Positions 35,214 to 44,089 of a stretch of DNA of 64,000 nucleotides are shown here, one piece after another; position 1 is the first letter of the stretch; the number at the start of each line of letters is the position of its first letter. The notes beneath the pieces were generated by a model. The model saw only the letters and a program-made list of their open reading frames with translations. It made no database searches and was not told the origin of the DNA. Location of the stretch: contig NZ_CM002285.1 of assembly GCF_000497445.1 (NCBI RefSeq), positions 7,744,354 through 7,808,353 on the forward strand, read 5' to 3'. Position numbers and translations under genes: made by a program. This stretch comes from Streptomyces roseochromogenus subsp. oscitans DS 12.976. Its GTDB lineage: Bacteria; Actinomycetota; Actinomycetes; Streptomycetales; Streptomycetaceae.

Positions 35214-35807
35214 TTGGAAAGCGAAGAAGATGTGAAGCGTTGCTCGCGGTGCAAGCAGTACAAGCCGCGGGCAGCGTTCGCACGGAACAAGGCCATGCGC
35301 GATGGGTTGCAGGTCTATTGCCGTGAGTGCGCGGCGGCATATCACCAACAGCGTCAGGTGGCCAAGGGGCGCAATGTTCGGCCGAGAGTGGAAGTGCCGC
35401 CGGGCCACAAGCACTGCCGTACCTGCGGCGAAACCAAGCCGCACAGCGAGTGGACGCGGAACAGTAGTGCCTCGGATGGCCTGGCAACCCTCTGTAAGGC
35501 GTGCAAGGCGGTAAAGGGTCGCCAGCACCATCTCAAGCGCAACTACGGCCTGACCGAGGCCGAGCGTGACGCGATGATCGCTGCTCAGCGCGGCCTCTGC
35601 GTGATCTGCCTGGCCGTCCCGCCCGTGCATGTGGATCACTGCCACAAGACGGGTAGGGTCCGAGGCGTACTGTGCTTCAACTGCAACTCGGCCATCGGCA
35701 AGTTGGGTGACGACCCCGACGCCGTGCGCCGGGCCGCCGCCTATCTGGAAGGAAACTCGTGGAAGCCAATACTCGTGGCACCGGGCGTCTACCAGCTGCC
35801 TTCCTGA
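35214..35807 (+). CDS. Endonuclease VII-type HNH nuclease in the proteasome operon
   Basis: 197-residue protein. Two N-terminal zinc-knuckle pairs (CSRC...YCREC and CRTC...LCKAC, residues 10-105) are followed by an endonuclease VII-like nuclease domain: GLCVICL, then [23 protein letters not shown] near residue 145-168 with the His and Cys metal ligands, and an [15 protein letters not shown] tail. T4 endonuclease VII cleaves branched DNA; a DNA target here is inferred. The start is uncertain: TTG 35214 has GGGGGGA upstream, and GTG 35196 and TTG 35190 are also in frame. Its wobble positions are less GC-rich than those of pup and dop. Its 3' end overlaps prcB by 49 bases. Confidence 0.8.
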   Translation: MESEEDVKRCSRCKQYKPRAAFARNKAMRDGLQVYCRECAAAYHQQRQVAKGRNVRPRVEVPPGHKHCRTCGETKPHSEWTRNSSASDGLATLCKACKAVKGRQHHLKRNYGLTEAERDAMIAAQRGLCVICLAVPPVHVDHCHKTGRVRGVLCFNCNSAIGKLGDDPDAVRRAAAYLEGNSWKPILVAPGVYQLPS

Positions 35808-36604
35808 CGCCAGGATCCTCCTCCTTCATGGACTTCCTGTCCGAGCACCAGCCCGAGATGCTGCCCGGCAACCGGCAGCTGCCGCCCACGCAGGGCGTGA
35901 TCGAGGCGCCCCACGGCACCACCATCGTCGCGGTGACCTTCCCGGGGGGCGTGGTGCTCGCCGGTGACCGTCGCGCCACCATGGGCAACATCATCGCTCA
36001 GCGGGACATCGAGAAGGTCTTCCCGGCGGATGAGTACTCGGCTGTCGGTATCGCCGGCACCGCCGGTCTCGCCGTGGAGATGGTGAAGCTCTTCCAGCTG
36101 GAGCTGGAGCACTTCGAGAAGGTCGAGGGTGCGCAGCTGTCGCTGGAGGGCAAGGCGAACCGGCTGTCGACGATGATCCGTTCCAATCTCGGCATGGCTA
36201 TGCAGGGTCTGGCCGTGGTGCCGCTCTTCGCGGGTTACGACCTGGACCGGGAGAAGGGGCGGATCTTCTCCTACGACGTCACGGGTGGTCGCAGCGAGGA
36301 GCACAACTTCGCGGCGACGGGTTCCGGCTCGATCTTTGCGCGTGGTGCGATGAAGAAGTTGTTCCGTGACGACCTGAGCGAGGAGCAGGCGACCACGTTG
36401 GTGGTGCAGGCTCTGTATGACGCGGCTGACGATGACTCGGCGACCGGTGGTCCCGATGTCGCCCGCCGGATCTACCCGATCATCACGGTGATCACCGAGG
36501 ACGGTTTCCGTCGGCTCACGGAGGGGGAGTCCTCCGAGGTCGCGCGTGCGGTGCTCCAGCGGCGTCTGGAGGAGCCGGACGGCCCGAAGGCCGCCCTGCT
36601 CTGA
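35759..36604 (+). CDS. prcB: 20S proteasome beta subunit PrcB
   Basis: 281-residue precursor of the catalytic subunit of the 20S core. A 53-residue propeptide ([10 protein letters not shown] onward) is cut at Gly53/Thr54 to expose Thr54 in HGTTIVAV as the active-site nucleophile. The Asp in GDRRAT and Lys in DIEKVF complete the catalytic set. GTG 35759 has GGAAGGA seven bases upstream and lies inside the end of the nuclease gene, so translation is coupled. prcA follows 63 bases downstream. Full-length and intact. Confidence 0.96.
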   Translation: MEANTRGTGRLPAAFLTPGSSSFMDFLSEHQPEMLPGNRQLPPTQGVIEAPHGTTIVAVTFPGGVVLAGDRRATMGNIIAQRDIEKVFPADEYSAVGIAGTAGLAVEMVKLFQLELEHFEKVEGAQLSLEGKANRLSTMIRSNLGMAMQGLAVVPLFAGYDLDREKGRIFSYDVTGGRSEEHNFAATGSGSIFARGAMKKLFRDDLSEEQATTLVVQALYDAADDDSATGGPDVARRIYPIITVITEDGFRRLTEGESSEVARAVLQRRLEEPDGPKAALL

Positions 36605-36667
36605 GTGCGGGCCCCGGTTTCTTGTGAAGGTGATCCAGTGACCAGGACAGAAAGGGACGGATAACCG

Positions 36668-37420
36668 GTGTCGACGCCGTTCTATGTCTCACCCCAGCAG
36701 GCCATGGCGGACCGGGCGGAGTATGCCCGGAAGGGCATTGCGCGTGGCCGCAGCCTGGTGGTCATGCAGTATGCCGACGGGATTGTGTTCGTCGGTGAGA
36801 ACCCGTCCCGTGCGCTGCACAAGTTCAGCGAGATCTATGACCGGATCGGTTTCGCGGCCGCCGGTAAGTACAACGAGTACGAGAACCTGCGCATCGGTGG
36901 TGTCCGTTACGCCGACCTGCGGGGTTACACCTATGACCGTGATGATGTGACCGCGCGTGGTCTGGCGAACGTGTATGCCCAGACGCTCGGCACGATCTTC
37001 TCTTCCGCCGCTGAGAAGCCGTATGAGGTGGAGCTGGTCGTGGCGGAGGTCGGGGAGACTCCGGAGGGTGATCAGATCTATCGGTTGCCGCATGACGGTT
37101 CGATCGTGGATGAGCACGGTTCGGTCGCGGTGGGCGGTAATGCGGAGCAGATCAGTAGCTTCTTGGATCAGCGTCACCGTGATGGCATGAGTCTCGCTGA
37201 GGCGCTGAAGCTGGCGGTGCAGGCGCTGTCGCGTGACACCAATGGGAGTGAGCGGGAGATTCCCGCGGAGCGTCTTGAGGTGGCGGTGCTGGATCGTACG
37301 CGTCCGCAGAAGCGTAAGTTCAAGCGGATTGTGGGCCGTCGGTTGTCGCGTCTGCTGGCTGCGGATGGTGCCGCCACGGAGGCGGAGAGTGCTGAGGAGG
37401 ATGGCTCCGAGGAGGAGTGA
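36668..37420 (+). CDS. prcA: 20S proteasome alpha subunit PrcA
   Basis: 250-residue non-catalytic subunit forming the outer rings and gate of the 20S core. The N-terminal gating segment is [26 protein letters not shown], typical of actinobacterial alpha subunits. The fold continues with [13 protein letters not shown] and [16 protein letters not shown]. The C-terminus is a long acidic disordered tail ending in GSEEE. Start is GTG 36668 after AAAGGGA. The + strand becomes clearly richer in G and T from here on compared with arc and dop. A hairpin terminator follows. Confidence 0.95.
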   Translation: MSTPFYVSPQQAMADRAEYARKGIARGRSLVVMQYADGIVFVGENPSRALHKFSEIYDRIGFAAAGKYNEYENLRIGGVRYADLRGYTYDRDDVTARGLANVYAQTLGTIFSSAAEKPYEVELVVAEVGETPEGDQIYRLPHDGSIVDEHGSVAVGGNAEQISSFLDQRHRDGMSLAEALKLAVQALSRDTNGSEREIPAERLEVAVLDRTRPQKRKFKRIVGRRLSRLLAADGAATEAESAEEDGSEEE

Positions 37421-37445
37421 CCAGTCGCCCCGCTTGTCTGGTTCT

Positions 37446-37479
37446 GTGTGCCCCGGCCGTTGTTCTGGCCGGGGCACAC
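37446..37479. terminator. Terminator between prcA and the LacI gene
   Basis: Perfect 13-bp arms GTGTGCCCCGGCC and GGCCGGGGCACAC with an 8-base loop, between convergent genes. Confidence 0.85.
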
Positions 37480-37507
37480 GGTGTTCGGGTCCGCCGGTCT
37501 GGGATGC

Positions 37508-38524
37508 CTAGGCGGCCCGTGGTGGGGCTGTGGAGCCTCGGATGACCAGGTGGACGGGGATGTCTCCGCTCTGGGGTTCCTGGCCCTCCAGGACGGCCAG
37601 GAGGGCCTGCATGCCGCGTTCGCCGAAGAGTTCGGCGTCGAGTCGTACGGTGGTCAGTTCGGGGTCGATGGCGGTGGCGAGGGCGAGGTCGTCGAGGCCG
37701 GTGACGGAGATGTCGTCGGGGATGCGCAGGCCGAGGCGGCGCAGGGCTTTGTAGGCGCCGGCGGCGAGTTTGTCGTCGTCGCAGACGATGGCGGTGGGCC
37801 GGGGGCCGGGTGTGGTGAGGGCGGTCTCGGTGGCGGTGAGGGCGCCTTCGATGGAGATGGGGGCCCGGGTTGTGCGCAGCTCTGTTCCCGGTGCGGCGGC
37901 CAGGCGTGTTGCCAGTTCTTTCGCTCGGATGTCGAAGGTCCATGAGGGGACGTCGGCGGCGAGGTGGAGGATGTGGCGGTGGCCGAGGGCGAGGAGGTGT
38001 TCGGTGACCTGGCGGACGCCGTCGGCGATGTCGAGGTTGACGGTGGCGGCGCCGAGGCTGCCTTCGGGGTCGCTGTCGAGCATCACCAGGGGCAGCTGGT
38101 CTCCGCGGATGGCGGTCAGCGCGTCGGCGGCCATGGAGGAGGCGATCACTCCGTCGAGGGCGGCTTGGGCGGAGGCGAAGGGGTCGCGGGCGGGGCCGAT
38201 GCCTTCGGGGGAGGGGTAGAGGACGACGCCGAAGCCGTTCTGGGCCGCGACGCGTGCGGCGCCGGTGTAGACGCCGGCGAAGAACTCCGTGGTCAGGGCG
38301 GGTACGACGAGCAGGACGGTGCGGGTGCGGCCGAGGCGGAGGTTGCGGGCGGCGAGGTTGGGGCGGTAGCCGAGTTCGCGTGCGGCGTGGCGGACGCGTT
38401 CGGCGGTGGTTTCGGATACCCGGCCGCGCCATTTCTCGCCGAGGACGAGGGAGACGGCGGCTTGGGAGACTCCGGCCGCCTGGGCGACGTCCCGGCTGGT
38501 CGGGCGCGTGCTGCTGCGTGCCAC
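37508..38524 (-). CDS. LacI-family transcriptional regulator
   Basis: 338-residue repressor. The helix-turn-helix RDVAQAAGVSQAAVSLVLGEKWRGRVS is at residues 11-37, followed by the hinge YRPNLAARNLRLGRTRTV. The periplasmic-binding-protein-like effector domain follows, ending in LDDLALATAIDPELTTVR and a short Pro/Ala tail. It should repress itself and the divergent MFS gene from an operator in the 169-base gap. The inducer is unknown. The pair sits between prcA and pafA, interrupting the proteasome cluster. Confidence 0.9.
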   Translation of the reverse strand: MARSSTRPTSRDVAQAAGVSQAAVSLVLGEKWRGRVSETTAERVRHAARELGYRPNLAARNLRLGRTRTVLLVVPALTTEFFAGVYTGAARVAAQNGFGVVLYPSPEGIGPARDPFASAQAALDGVIASSMAADALTAIRGDQLPLVMLDSDPEGSLGAATVNLDIADGVRQVTEHLLALGHRHILHLAADVPSWTFDIRAKELATRLAAAPGTELRTTRAPISIEGALTATETALTTPGPRPTAIVCDDDKLAAGAYKALRRLGLRIPDDISVTGLDDLALATAIDPELTTVRLDAELFGERGMQALLAVLEGQEPQSGDIPVHLVIRGSTAPPRAA

Positions 38525-38634
38525 CGTGGGCCTGCTCCTCTGTGTGCGGTCGTGTGCCTCCGGGGCTGCGGCCCTGGGCTCACTTCCGTCGTCTGGACGT
38601 GTGAACAGCGCACATGGTACGTATGGCAGTGGAA

Positions 38635-38648
38635 GTTATACGTAAAAC
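38635..38648. promoter_or_regulatory. Putative LacI-type operator
   Basis: GTTATACGTAAAAC is a near-palindrome with a central CG, 12 of 14 bases matching, which is typical of LacI-family sites. It lies between the LacI gene and the MFS gene. Confidence 0.5.
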
Positions 38649-38693
38649 GTCGGGTCGTCGCAGCGGCCTGGTCGAGTCGCTGGAGGGCAGCAC

Positions 38694-39953
38694 ATGGCCA
38701 CGGGTTATCTGGAGATACTCCGCGCCAGGCATGCGCTGCGGCTGCTGACCGGCACGCTGGTGGGGCGGCTGCCCAATGCGACGGCCGCGATCGCCCTGGT
38801 GCTGTTCGTCCGCGCCGAGGGCGGGACGTACAGCCTCGCGGGCGCTCTGGCGGCCGTGTACGGCGTCGCCAATGCCGTCGGTCAGCCGGTGCTGGGCCGG
38901 CTGGTGGACCTGTACGGCCAGCCGCGGGTACAGCTGCCCGCGGCTGTTCTCGCGGCCCTGTCCATGACGCTGTTCGCGTTCTGCGGTATCGATCCGCTGC
39001 CGCTCGCGTATGGGTCCGTGGCGGCGGCGGGTCTGTTCACGCCGCCGCTGGAGGGGGGCTTGCGGGCGCTGTGGCCGTCGGTGCTGCGCCGTGAGGAGCA
39101 GGTGCACACGGCGTACGCCATGGACGCGATCGCGCAGGAGGTCATGTTCACGGTCGGTCCGCTGCTGGTGACTCTGTGTGTGTCCCTGTGGGACGAGCGT
39201 GCCGCGCTGCTGGTGCTGAATCTGCTGGGTGTGCTGGGGGCGCTCTCGGTGGTGGTCTCGCCGCCTTCGCGCGCGTGGCGGTCGGCTCCGCGTGAGGCGC
39301 ACTGGCTGGGTGCTCTGCGTTCGCCGGGTCTGCTGGCGCTGCTGGGGGCTTTCCTGTTCGTGGGTCTCGCGTTGGGTTCGATCACGGTCGCGTCGGTGTC
39401 GTACGCCGATGGGCATGGCGGTGACGCTGTGTACGGCTGGATGATGGCGGGGCTGGGGCTGGGCGCACTGGTGGGTGGCACGGTGTACGGCGCCCGTCGG
39501 TGGGCTGGTTCGCCGGAGCGGCGACTGCGGGTGCTGGTGGCTCTTCTGGCGGTGTGTTACCTGCCGTTGATGCTGATGCCGGGTGTGGTGGCCATGGTGG
39601 TGTTGTCGGTGGTTTCCGGGGTGTTTCTGGCGCCTTGTATCGCTTGTGCGTTCATCATCGTGGACCGGCATGCGCCGGCCGGGACGGTCACCGAGGCGTT
39701 CTCCTGGCTTGTGACGACGTTCACCGTGGGTGCCTCGGTGGGGACGGGTGTGGCGGGGCCGGTGGTCCAGGCCGGTGGCACGGTGTGGGGGTTCGCGGTG
39801 CCGGGTGCGGCGGGGGCCGTGTCGCTGCTGGTCCTGCTTGCCACGGGGCGGGTCCTCGCAGCTCCCGCGCGGGGCGGGGTGGTTGCGGCTTCATCGGAAA
39901 ATGATCCAAATCGTGCTGTCGAACCCCGTTTCAGCTCAGGGGATCGGGCGTAA
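38694..39953 (+). CDS. MFS transporter
   Basis: 419-residue inner-membrane transporter with about 12 hydrophobic helices. The cytoplasmic loop GRLVDLYGQPRVQLP near residue 66 is the family's motif A variant, and a central basic loop (PPSRAWRSAPREAHW) separates two halves. It resembles actinobacterial efflux proteins; substrate unknown. The start has GGAGGG upstream. It is divergent from a LacI regulator that probably controls it, and its stop is only 9 bases before pafA. Confidence 0.85.
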   Translation: MATGYLEILRARHALRLLTGTLVGRLPNATAAIALVLFVRAEGGTYSLAGALAAVYGVANAVGQPVLGRLVDLYGQPRVQLPAAVLAALSMTLFAFCGIDPLPLAYGSVAAAGLFTPPLEGGLRALWPSVLRREEQVHTAYAMDAIAQEVMFTVGPLLVTLCVSLWDERAALLVLNLLGVLGALSVVVSPPSRAWRSAPREAHWLGALRSPGLLALLGAFLFVGLALGSITVASVSYADGHGGDAVYGWMMAGLGLGALVGGTVYGARRWAGSPERRLRVLVALLAVCYLPLMLMPGVVAMVVLSVVSGVFLAPCIACAFIIVDRHAPAGTVTEAFSWLVTTFTVGASVGTGVAGPVVQAGGTVWGFAVPGAAGAVSLLVLLATGRVLAAPARGGVVAASSENDPNRAVEPRFSSGDRA

Positions 39954-39956
39954 TGT
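39929..39956 (+). promoter_or_regulatory. Possible leaderless promoter for pafA
   Basis: TTTCAG (39929-39934), 16 bases, and TAATGT (39951-39956) overlap the end of the MFS gene. A start about 7 bases on would fall at ATG 39963, which has no Shine-Dalgarno. Confidence 0.35.
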
Positions 39957-39962
39957 TCAGTC

Positions 39963-41324
39963 ATGGACCGCCGCATTTTCGGGCTGGAGAACGAGTACGG
40001 CGTCACGTGCACGTTCAGGGGACAGCGGCGCCTGTCTCCTGACGAGGTGGCGCGGTACCTCTTCCGCCGTGTCGTGTCATGGGGCCGCAGCAGCAATGTC
40101 TTTCTGCGGAACGGCGCCCGGCTGTATCTCGACGTGGGCTCACATCCGGAATACGCGACACCCGAGTGTGACAATGTGATCGAACTGGTCACTCACGACA
40201 AGGCCGGCGAGCGCATTCTCGAAGGACTCCTGGTGGACGCGGAGCGACGCCTGCACGAGGAGGGAATCGCGGGCGACGTCTACTTGTTCAAGAACAACAC
40301 CGACTCGGCGGGCAACTCGTACGGCTGCCATGAGAACTATCTGGTGGCCCGGCACGGGGAGTTCTCCCGGCTCGCGGACATCCTGATCCCGTTCCTGGTG
40401 ACCCGGCAGCTGTTGTGCGGGGCGGGGAAGGTGCTGCAGACGCCGCGTGGTGCGGTGTACTGCGTCAGTCAGCGTGCGGAGCACATCTGGGAGGGTGTGT
40501 CCTCGGCGACGACGCGTTCGAGGCCGATCATCAACACGCGCGACGAGCCGCACGCGGATGCGGAGCGGTATCGCCGGCTGCATGTCATCGTCGGTGACTC
40601 GAACATGTCCGAGACGACGATGCTGCTGAAGGTCGGTGCCACGGATCTGGTGCTGCGCATGATCGAGGCGGGCACGGTGATGCGTGATCTGACGCTGGAG
40701 AACCCGATCCGGGCGATCCGTGAGGTCAGTCATGACATCACGGGCCGGCGCAAGGTGCGGCTGGCCAGTGGCCGGGAGGCGTCGGCGCTGGAGGTGCAGC
40801 GGGAGTACTTCGACAAGGCCGTGGACTTCTGTGACCGCCGGGGGATCCGTACGGGTACGGTGGCGCAGGTCCTGGAGCTGTGGGGTCGTACGCTGGACGC
40901 GATCGAGTCCGAGGAGCTGGACCGGATCGCGACCGAGATCGACTGGGTGATGAAGTACAAGCTCATCGAGCGGTACCGGGCCAAGCACAACATGACGATG
41001 TCGCATCCGCGGGTTGCTCAGATAGACCTCGCGTACCACGACATCCACCGCCGTCGTGGTCTGTACTACCTGCTGGAGAAGAAGGGCCAAGCGGCCCGGG
41101 TGTGCAACGACTTGAAGATCTTCGAGGGCAAGTCGGTGCCGCCGCAGACGACTCGGGCGCGGCTGCGGGGCGACTTCATCCGGCGGGCGCAGGAGCAGCG
41201 CAGGGACTTCACGGTCGACTGGGTGCATCTGAAGCTCAACGACCAGGCGCAGCGCACCGTGTTGTGCAAGGACCCGTTCCGTTCGGTGGACGACCGGGTG
41301 GAGAAGCTGATCGCCGGAATGTAG
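39963..41324 (+). CDS. pafA: Pup-protein ligase PafA
   Basis: 453-residue glutamine-synthetase-fold ligase. It phosphorylates the C-terminal glutamate of deamidated Pup and joins it to a substrate lysine. Motifs are [12 protein letters not shown] near residue 5 (Mg/ATP glutamates), [16 protein letters not shown] near 55 with the catalytic Asp, and [17 protein letters not shown] near 105. It lacks the extra loop found in Dop. It is about 2.5 kb downstream of prcA, separated by the LacI/MFS pair. FKBP isomerase genes follow. Confidence 0.96.
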   Translation: MDRRIFGLENEYGVTCTFRGQRRLSPDEVARYLFRRVVSWGRSSNVFLRNGARLYLDVGSHPEYATPECDNVIELVTHDKAGERILEGLLVDAERRLHEEGIAGDVYLFKNNTDSAGNSYGCHENYLVARHGEFSRLADILIPFLVTRQLLCGAGKVLQTPRGAVYCVSQRAEHIWEGVSSATTRSRPIINTRDEPHADAERYRRLHVIVGDSNMSETTMLLKVGATDLVLRMIEAGTVMRDLTLENPIRAIREVSHDITGRRKVRLASGREASALEVQREYFDKAVDFCDRRGIRTGTVAQVLELWGRTLDAIESEELDRIATEIDWVMKYKLIERYRAKHNMTMSHPRVAQIDLAYHDIHRRRGLYYLLEKKGQAARVCNDLKIFEGKSVPPQTTRARLRGDFIRRAQEQRRDFTVDWVHLKLNDQAQRTVLCKDPFRSVDDRVEKLIAGM

Positions 41325-41467
41325 CGGGAACCGGGTGAGTCAAGTGCTTCGGCTGTGAAATGCCGGAACGCCACACGGGCGTCGTACGTTTCCCGTACGG
41401 CGCCCTTCTCACGCCGTAGAGTTGCGCGCACGCCATCCGCAAGATCGACCGATTACGAGGCTCTTCC

Positions 41468-42472
41468 GTGCGTCGACGTTCACTTCTCCTCGCCGCTGTT
41501 CCCGCAGGTCTGGTCACGCTCGCCGCGTGTGGTGACGGCAAGTCCGCCTCCAGCAAGGCCAGTGCCTCCCCGTCGCCGTCGGTGTCCTCGGCGCCGCCGC
41601 CGAAGATCGTGGAGGGGCCGTTGCCGGCGATCACGGCGGGTGCGAAGTTCGGCGAGAAGCCGACGGTGGCCAAGGGGCCGGGGGAGCCGTCGACGAACCT
41701 GGCGGTGAAGACGGTGATCGCGGGCAGTGGCGGCACGGTCGCGGAGAACGACTTCGTCCAGGCGAACTACCTTGGTCAGATCTGGGACACGGCCAAGGTC
41801 TTCGACAACTCGTACGACAAGAAGCGTCCGCTGGTGCTGCAGCTCGCCGCGGGCGGCGTGATCGATGGCTGGCGGTATGGGCTGGCGGGCAAGAAGGCCG
41901 GCAGTCGTGTGCAGATCGCGGTGCCGCCCTCCTTGGGTTACGGCAAGGAGGGCGAGCCGCAGGCGGGTATCAAGGGCACGGACACGCTGGTGTTCGTGAT
42001 CGACGTGATCGATGTCTTCAACTCGAAGAGCTCGGCCAAGGGCAAGCCGGTGGCGCAGAGCGACGCCTCGCTGCCCACGGTGGCCACCAACACCGACGGC
42101 GGTGTCCCCAAGGTCACGGTTCCGAAGGCGGCTCCGCCGAAGAAGCTGGTGTCGACGTATGTCCTGGAGGGCGACGGGCCGGAGCTGAAGGCCGACCAGA
42201 CGGTCCTGTGCCAGTTCCAGGGGCTGGTCTGGGACAGCGGCAAGACGTTTCAGCGCACGTATGGCTCGGGCCGCCTCAGCCAGTTCGCGCTGGCACAGAT
42301 GCAGCAGGCGGTCAAGGGTCTGGCGGATGGTCTGACCGGCAAGAAGGTGGGCAGCCGGGTGCTGATCGTGGTGCCGCCGGAGCTGGGTTACGGCGACACT
42401 CCGCCGAGCGGCGGCATCATCAAGAAGGGCGCGACGCTCGTGTTCACGGTGGACATCCTCGCGGCGATGTAG
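41468..42472 (+). CDS. Lipoprotein with two FKBP peptidyl-prolyl isomerase domains
   Basis: 334-residue extracytoplasmic isomerase. The signal RRRSLLLAAVPAGLVTLAAC ends at lipidated Cys21, followed by a Ser/Lys linker. Domain one (about residues 88-178) has VQANYLGQIWD and IDGWRYGLAGKKAGSRVQ with PPSLGYGKEG. Domain two (about 228-334) has VKGLADGLTGKKVGSR and PPELGYGD. The second domain's VLCQFQGLVWD lacks the usual His/Tyr, so its activity may be reduced. It is expected to help fold exported proteins. A cytosolic single-domain FKBP follows. Confidence 0.88.
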   Translation: MRRRSLLLAAVPAGLVTLAACGDGKSASSKASASPSPSVSSAPPPKIVEGPLPAITAGAKFGEKPTVAKGPGEPSTNLAVKTVIAGSGGTVAENDFVQANYLGQIWDTAKVFDNSYDKKRPLVLQLAAGGVIDGWRYGLAGKKAGSRVQIAVPPSLGYGKEGEPQAGIKGTDTLVFVIDVIDVFNSKSSAKGKPVAQSDASLPTVATNTDGGVPKVTVPKAAPPKKLVSTYVLEGDGPELKADQTVLCQFQGLVWDSGKTFQRTYGSGRLSQFALAQMQQAVKGLADGLTGKKVGSRVLIVVPPELGYGDTPPSGGIIKKGATLVFTVDILAAM

Positions 42473-42556
42473 CCGGTGCGCCCGTGAGGGGCGGCGGAGC
42501 TGCGGAGGTGAAAGACTGTCCGTGTTTCGTGTCGTACACAAGCAGGAGCTTTTGAC

Positions 42557-42928
42557 GTGAGCAACGAGAAGCCCGAGATCGACTTCCCGGGCGGCGAGCC
42601 CCCGGCCGACCTGGAGATCAAGGACATCTGGGAGGGCGACGGCGAGGTCGCGAAGGCAGGTCAGACCGTCACGGTGCACTACGTGGGCGTCGCCTTCAGC
42701 ACCGGCGAGGAGTTCGACGCCAGCTGGAACCGGGGCACCCCGTTCCGCTTCCCGCTCGGCGGGGGCCGTGTCATCAAGGGCTGGGACCTGGGCGTGCAGG
42801 GCATGAAGGTCGGTGGCCGTCGCCAGCTGACCATCCCCGCCCACCTCGCCTACGGCAACCAGAGCCCGACTCCGTTGATCCAGCCGGGCGAGACGCTGAT
42901 CTTCGTGGTGGACCTGATCGCCGTCTGA
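42557..42928 (+). CDS. Cytosolic FKBP-type peptidyl-prolyl isomerase
   Basis: 123-residue single-domain FKBP. Core motifs are VHYVGVAFSTGEEFDAS near residue 42, PFRFPLGGGRVIKGWDLGVQGMKVGG near 61-86, RRQLTIPAHLAYGNQ and LIFVVDLIAV at the end. It has no signal peptide. It catalyses proline isomerisation during folding. Located 84 bases after the FKBP lipoprotein and before pafB. Confidence 0.92.
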   Translation: MSNEKPEIDFPGGEPPADLEIKDIWEGDGEVAKAGQTVTVHYVGVAFSTGEEFDASWNRGTPFRFPLGGGRVIKGWDLGVQGMKVGGRRQLTIPAHLAYGNQSPTPLIQPGETLIFVVDLIAV

Positions 42929-43120
42929 TCCCGGCCTGATCCACGCGTGATCGTCTGTCGGGTCCGGCCGGGGCCGTGCCCGGTCGTCCGGCCGGGTCCG
43001 ACCGGATCCGATCACCTGGGGTCCATGCCTGTCCGGGCATGGGCCCTCGGCTTTTGCCACCGCACTCAGGAGCGGTACGGTCATCGCTCGGAAGCACCAG
43101 AGGAAAGGCGAAGGGCGTCG

Positions 43121-44074
43121 ATGGCCATTGCCAAGGCAGAGCGGCTGATGAACCTCGCGCTGTGTCTGCTCGGCACACGGCGGCCACTCAGCAAGCGTGA
43201 GCTGCGTGCGTCCATCGAGGCCTACCTCGAAGCGGGCAGCGACGACTCCTTCAACCGGATGTTCGAGCGGGACAAGGACGACCTGCGCGAGCTGGGCCTG
43301 GTGATCGAGACGGTCGAGAACCTGGACGGCGAGGTCGGCTATCTCGCCCGCCGTGACAGCAACCGGCTGCCGCCCATCACGCTGGACGCCGAGGAGGCCG
43401 CGGCGCTCGGCCTCGCCGCGAAGGTCTGGCAGCAGGCCCGCCTGGCCGGCGCGGCCAGCGGGGCCCTGCAGAAGCTGCGCGCCGCGGGGCTGCCCGAGGA
43501 CGTCGACCCGTACGAGGCGCACGGTGCCCTGGAACCGCGGATCCCGGTGCACGAGGCCGCCTTCGAGCCGCTGATGCTGGCCTGCCGCGACCGCCGCCCG
43601 GTCGTCTTCGACTACCGCAAGGCCTCCGCCGCCCACCCCGAGCCCCGGCATGTGGAGCCCTGGGCGCTGGAGTGCTGGCGCGGGCACTGGTACCTGGCCG
43701 GTTTCGACCGGGACCGGGGTGCCGAGCGTGTCTTCCGGCTCTCCCGGATCACCGGCCGGGTGCGCTCGCGCGGTACGGGCTTCACCGCTCCCGTGCCCGA
43801 TGTCGTCACCGTGCGGGAGACCGTCGCGAGCTGGGCGGGCGAGATCGCCGACGGTACGGCTCTGATCCGGCTGCGTTCCGGCGCCGGTTACCCCCTTCGG
43901 GCGAAGGCCACCAGCGTGCGGGAACTCGGCGACGGCTGGGACGAGTTGGAGATTCCGTACGGGCACGGCCTGGACGCCTGGCTGGTGGAGTTCGGGCCGG
44001 ACGTGGTGGTCCTGGAGCCGGCCGAGCTGCGCGCGGACGTGGTGGACCGGCTGCGGGCCGTGGCCAAAGGCTGA
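43121..44074 (+). CDS. pafB: WYL-domain regulator PafB
   Basis: 317-residue transcription factor. An N-terminal winged helix (AERLMNLALCLLGTRRPLSKRELRA, then DDSFNRMFERDKDDLRELG) occupies residues 5-65, a WYL domain lies near 165-240 (RRPVVFDYRKAS, HVEPWALECWRGHWYLAGFD) and a C-terminal WCX domain follows. In mycobacteria PafB and PafC act together to turn on the recA-independent DNA-damage response. ATG 43121 is chosen over a longer frame to 42947 that starts inside the spacer after the FKBP gene. pafC follows 15 bases on. Confidence 0.9.
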   Translation: MAIAKAERLMNLALCLLGTRRPLSKRELRASIEAYLEAGSDDSFNRMFERDKDDLRELGLVIETVENLDGEVGYLARRDSNRLPPITLDAEEAAALGLAAKVWQQARLAGAASGALQKLRAAGLPEDVDPYEAHGALEPRIPVHEAAFEPLMLACRDRRPVVFDYRKASAAHPEPRHVEPWALECWRGHWYLAGFDRDRGAERVFRLSRITGRVRSRGTGFTAPVPDVVTVRETVASWAGEIADGTALIRLRSGAGYPLRAKATSVRELGDGWDELEIPYGHGLDAWLVEFGPDVVVLEPAELRADVVDRLRAVAKG

Positions 44075-44089
44075 AGGGGGAGCAGGACT

